This document shows positions 62,497 to 64,000 of a stretch of DNA of 64,000 bases, one piece after another (the stretch's first letter is position 1; each line of letters begins with the position of its first letter). The notes below the pieces were generated by a model, which saw only the letters and a program-made list of their open reading frames with translations, did not search any database and was not told the origin of the DNA. Made by a program: the position numbers and the translations under genes. This DNA comes from Alteromonas_E sp965248545 (GTDB lineage: Bacteria > Pseudomonadota > Gammaproteobacteria > Enterobacterales > Alteromonadaceae): contig OZ252110.1 of assembly GCA_965248545.1 (NCBI GenBank), positions 806,001 to 870,000 on the forward strand. The letters run 5' to 3'.

Positions 62497-64000
62497 CTAC
62501 TGCGCCTGAGGAGACATTAACATGTGTTCAAGTTGTTCAAACACATCGCTTGGCCTGCCCAGTTGGAGTTGATATATATACTTATAGGCTAACACGGCTT
62601 TTACGTAATTGCGTGTTTCTCGATATGGAATCGACTCGATCCAAACATCAGCTGGCAAGGCTTGTTGACGCGGTATCCATTTGCTTACACGATTCCAACC
62701 TGCGTTATATGATGCGGTTGCTAGCAACGTATTGTTATCTGCTTTGTCGAGCAAATAACGCAGGTATTGAACACCCAACTCGACATTTTTATCGGGTTCC
62801 AACAACGTCCGATAACGCACTGATGTTTGCGTTAAATACTGAGCGGTAGAAGGCAACACCTGCATTAATCCCCGAGCGCCTGCCGACGATACGGCGTCGA
62901 CCATGAAAGAACTCTCGCGACGCGTAATTGCGTACGCTAAAGCTGGATCGACCTCGAATTTTGATGCTGCCGGTTGAATCTCAATATTATCGGCTACAGG
63001 AAAACGTCGATAAACATCATCGAGGTAACCCAATTGAGTAAACAGCGCAATGGATTGGTCAAACCAACGCCATTCGTGTGCGAGCAACGCTGCCTGTAAC
63101 TTTTCATCTGCAGTGCTTTCTCGGAGCGCATACCACCAGACTCGGCGTGCTTCAGCGTAGCGTTTCTGTTGAAACAATTCATATGCTCGCTGGATGAATG
63201 AATCGTTCAATAACTGCTGTTGAATATTGGCTTGAGGAACGGGTTCTCGATGGTTGAGGTTTGGTGCTTGATCCAACTGCGCACTGGCTAGAAAACCATA
63301 ATAATGACGCTGTTGGGCGGCCTGCGAAAATTGTTGGACCGCTTTTTCTGGTGCCTCTAATTGCTGCCAGCTGCGCCCTTGCCAATAGGTATAAGAGAGG
63401 TCTTGTGCAATAGGCGCAGATGCCTGATCAATGATTTCTAGGGTTTGTTGCCACTGTTTGTTGCGAACGCTAGTAGCAACGTGCCAACGCACAATTTCTG
63501 GGTCTTGCTTAAGATCACTTGCCCGTTGCAGCCACTGTTGGGCTTCGGGGTGCTGATCTACCGCTAGAGATAAGGCAACGCCAGATACGATAACGGCATA
63601 TTGTTCTTCGGTCATCGACAAAGCCCGTGTCGCACGCTCCAGAGCACTGATTACTCGCTCTGGATTTGACCAAACCCACCGATTCATTGCGTAAACAAAG
63701 GCTTCAGCCTCCTGTTGCTCATAGCGTCCAGGGAACCGGCGCATATTACTCAGACGATGCGGATAACGGTGAGCATCCTGCCAGAGCTTGGCAAGATAAT
63801 TCTGGCGTTGGCTTAAACCTCGCGCCAAATACTGAGCCAGCCGAATATTGCCTTCTTTGACTGCCAGCTTCATACGCTTCAACGAACGGTCTGATGTTTG
63901 TAGTCCCGCATTTTTCCAGCGTCTAAATAGTGGATCACAGGCCTTAGGTTGCGAATAAGCCACCATCCAAAGTCTCGCTACATGACTATCCAAAACCTCT
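62497..64000 (-). CDS. slt: Soluble lytic murein transglycosylase (partial, 5' end missing)
   Basis: About 500 residues are visible, open through the window end; family members are about 640, so the signal peptide and first part of the N-terminal superhelix are missing. Alpha-superhelix repeats, then the SLT domain at the end: YAITRRESSFMVDAVSSAGARGLMQVLP, with catalytic Glu in RRESSF, and NVELGVQYLRYLLD, ATASYNAGWNRV, PYRETRNYVKAVL. It cleaves the glycan between MurNAc and GlcNAc to form 1,6-anhydro ends. A TTG at 63993 is not taken as the start. The family call is firm. Confidence 0.95.
   Translation of the reverse strand, partial: EVLDSHVARLWMVAYSQPKACDPLFRRWKNAGLQTSDRSLKRMKLAVKEGNIRLAQYLARGLSQRQNYLAKLWQDAHRYPHRLSNMRRFPGRYEQQEAEAFVYAMNRWVWSNPERVISALERATRALSMTEEQYAVIVSGVALSLAVDQHPEAQQWLQRASDLKQDPEIVRWHVATSVRNKQWQQTLEIIDQASAPIAQDLSYTYWQGRSWQQLEAPEKAVQQFSQAAQQRHYYGFLASAQLDQAPNLNHREPVPQANIQQQLLNDSFIQRAYELFQQKRYAEARRVWWYALRESTADEKLQAALLAHEWRWFDQSIALFTQLGYLDDVYRRFPVADNIEIQPAASKFEVDPALAYAITRRESSFMVDAVSSAGARGLMQVLPSTAQYLTQTSVRYRTLLEPDKNVELGVQYLRYLLDKADNNTLLATASYNAGWNRVSKWIPRQQALPADVWIESIPYRETRNYVKAVLAYKYIYQLQLGRPSDVFEQLEHMLMSPQAQ

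Noticed and set aside
1..64000. tRNA/rRNA genes, CRISPR arrays, insertion sequences or prophage
   Set aside because: None found; intergenic spaces are short and contain no cloverleaf, regularly spaced repeats or transposase patterns that I could see.

Overview
The window looks like chromosomal DNA of a marine gammaproteobacterium, most likely Alteromonadales-like. This rests on gene content only, with no database comparison. The clues are a complete Na+-translocating NADH:quinone reductase operon with apbE and nqrM, the divergent mdh/argR pair, two large TonB-dependent receptors, a TRAP transporter, FabV as an enoyl reductase, cyclic-di-GMP enzymes and a MipA/DUF3019/two-component cluster. 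Coding density is high. I saw no rRNA, tRNA, CRISPR array, insertion sequence or phage gene.

Layout. 0-4.4 kb: YgjV-like membrane protein (cut by the window edge), a small CheW-like protein, tRNA methyltransferase trmN6 with an apparent AUU start, a Rossmann-fold oxidoreductase, and a DPP-IV-type peptidase. 4.4-14.3 kb: a PH-domain protein and a GGDEF/EAL protein, a threonine dehydratase-like enzyme with an exported amidohydrolase, an amino-acid-binding protein with a metallo-beta-lactamase-fold enzyme, and a LytS/LytTR two-component pair. The LytS-like kinase is split by a perfect 22-bp tandem duplication. 14.5-24.3 kb: TonB receptor, then dinB (with a LexA box), an M17 aminopeptidase, an MFS carrier and a DUF1653 protein, closely packed on the minus strand, then a CHASE-GGDEF cyclase and a binding protein. 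24.3-31.5 kb: nqrABCDEF, terminator, apbE, nqrM. The flavinylation motifs in NqrB and NqrC match the FMN transferase encoded next door.

32-41.6 kb: fabV, a TRAP transporter (with a lipoprotein-like receptor), fklB, ppc, mdh and argR, with clear bidirectional terminators. 41.8-50 kb: an Oar-like TonB receptor with palindromes in its leader, an anchored PhnD-like binding protein overlapping a two-TM protein of unknown function, uridine kinase, a CNT nucleoside transporter and a 2OG-Fe(II) oxygenase. 50-55.8 kb: M28 peptidase and TPR/transglutaminase-like lipoprotein, fasciclin protein, then ParA, a DUF6671-like protein (carrying a G10 tract) and a Sua5-type enzyme. 55.8-61.1 kb: MipA, DUF3019, beta-barrel, response regulator and sensor kinase, followed by two divergent paralogous glycine-zipper lipoproteins. 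A TTTTGACAC element recurs upstream of the barrel and between the lipoproteins, suggesting a common regulator. 61.1-64 kb: pepQ and the 3' part of a soluble lytic transglycosylase gene, cut by the window end.

The most notable observations are the duplication-split kinase, the AUU start of trmN6, the shared TTTTGACAC elements, the membrane-anchored PhnD-like/two-TM pair, the G10 tract inside a coding region, and the LexA-controlled dinB that may read into a peptidase-exporter operon.
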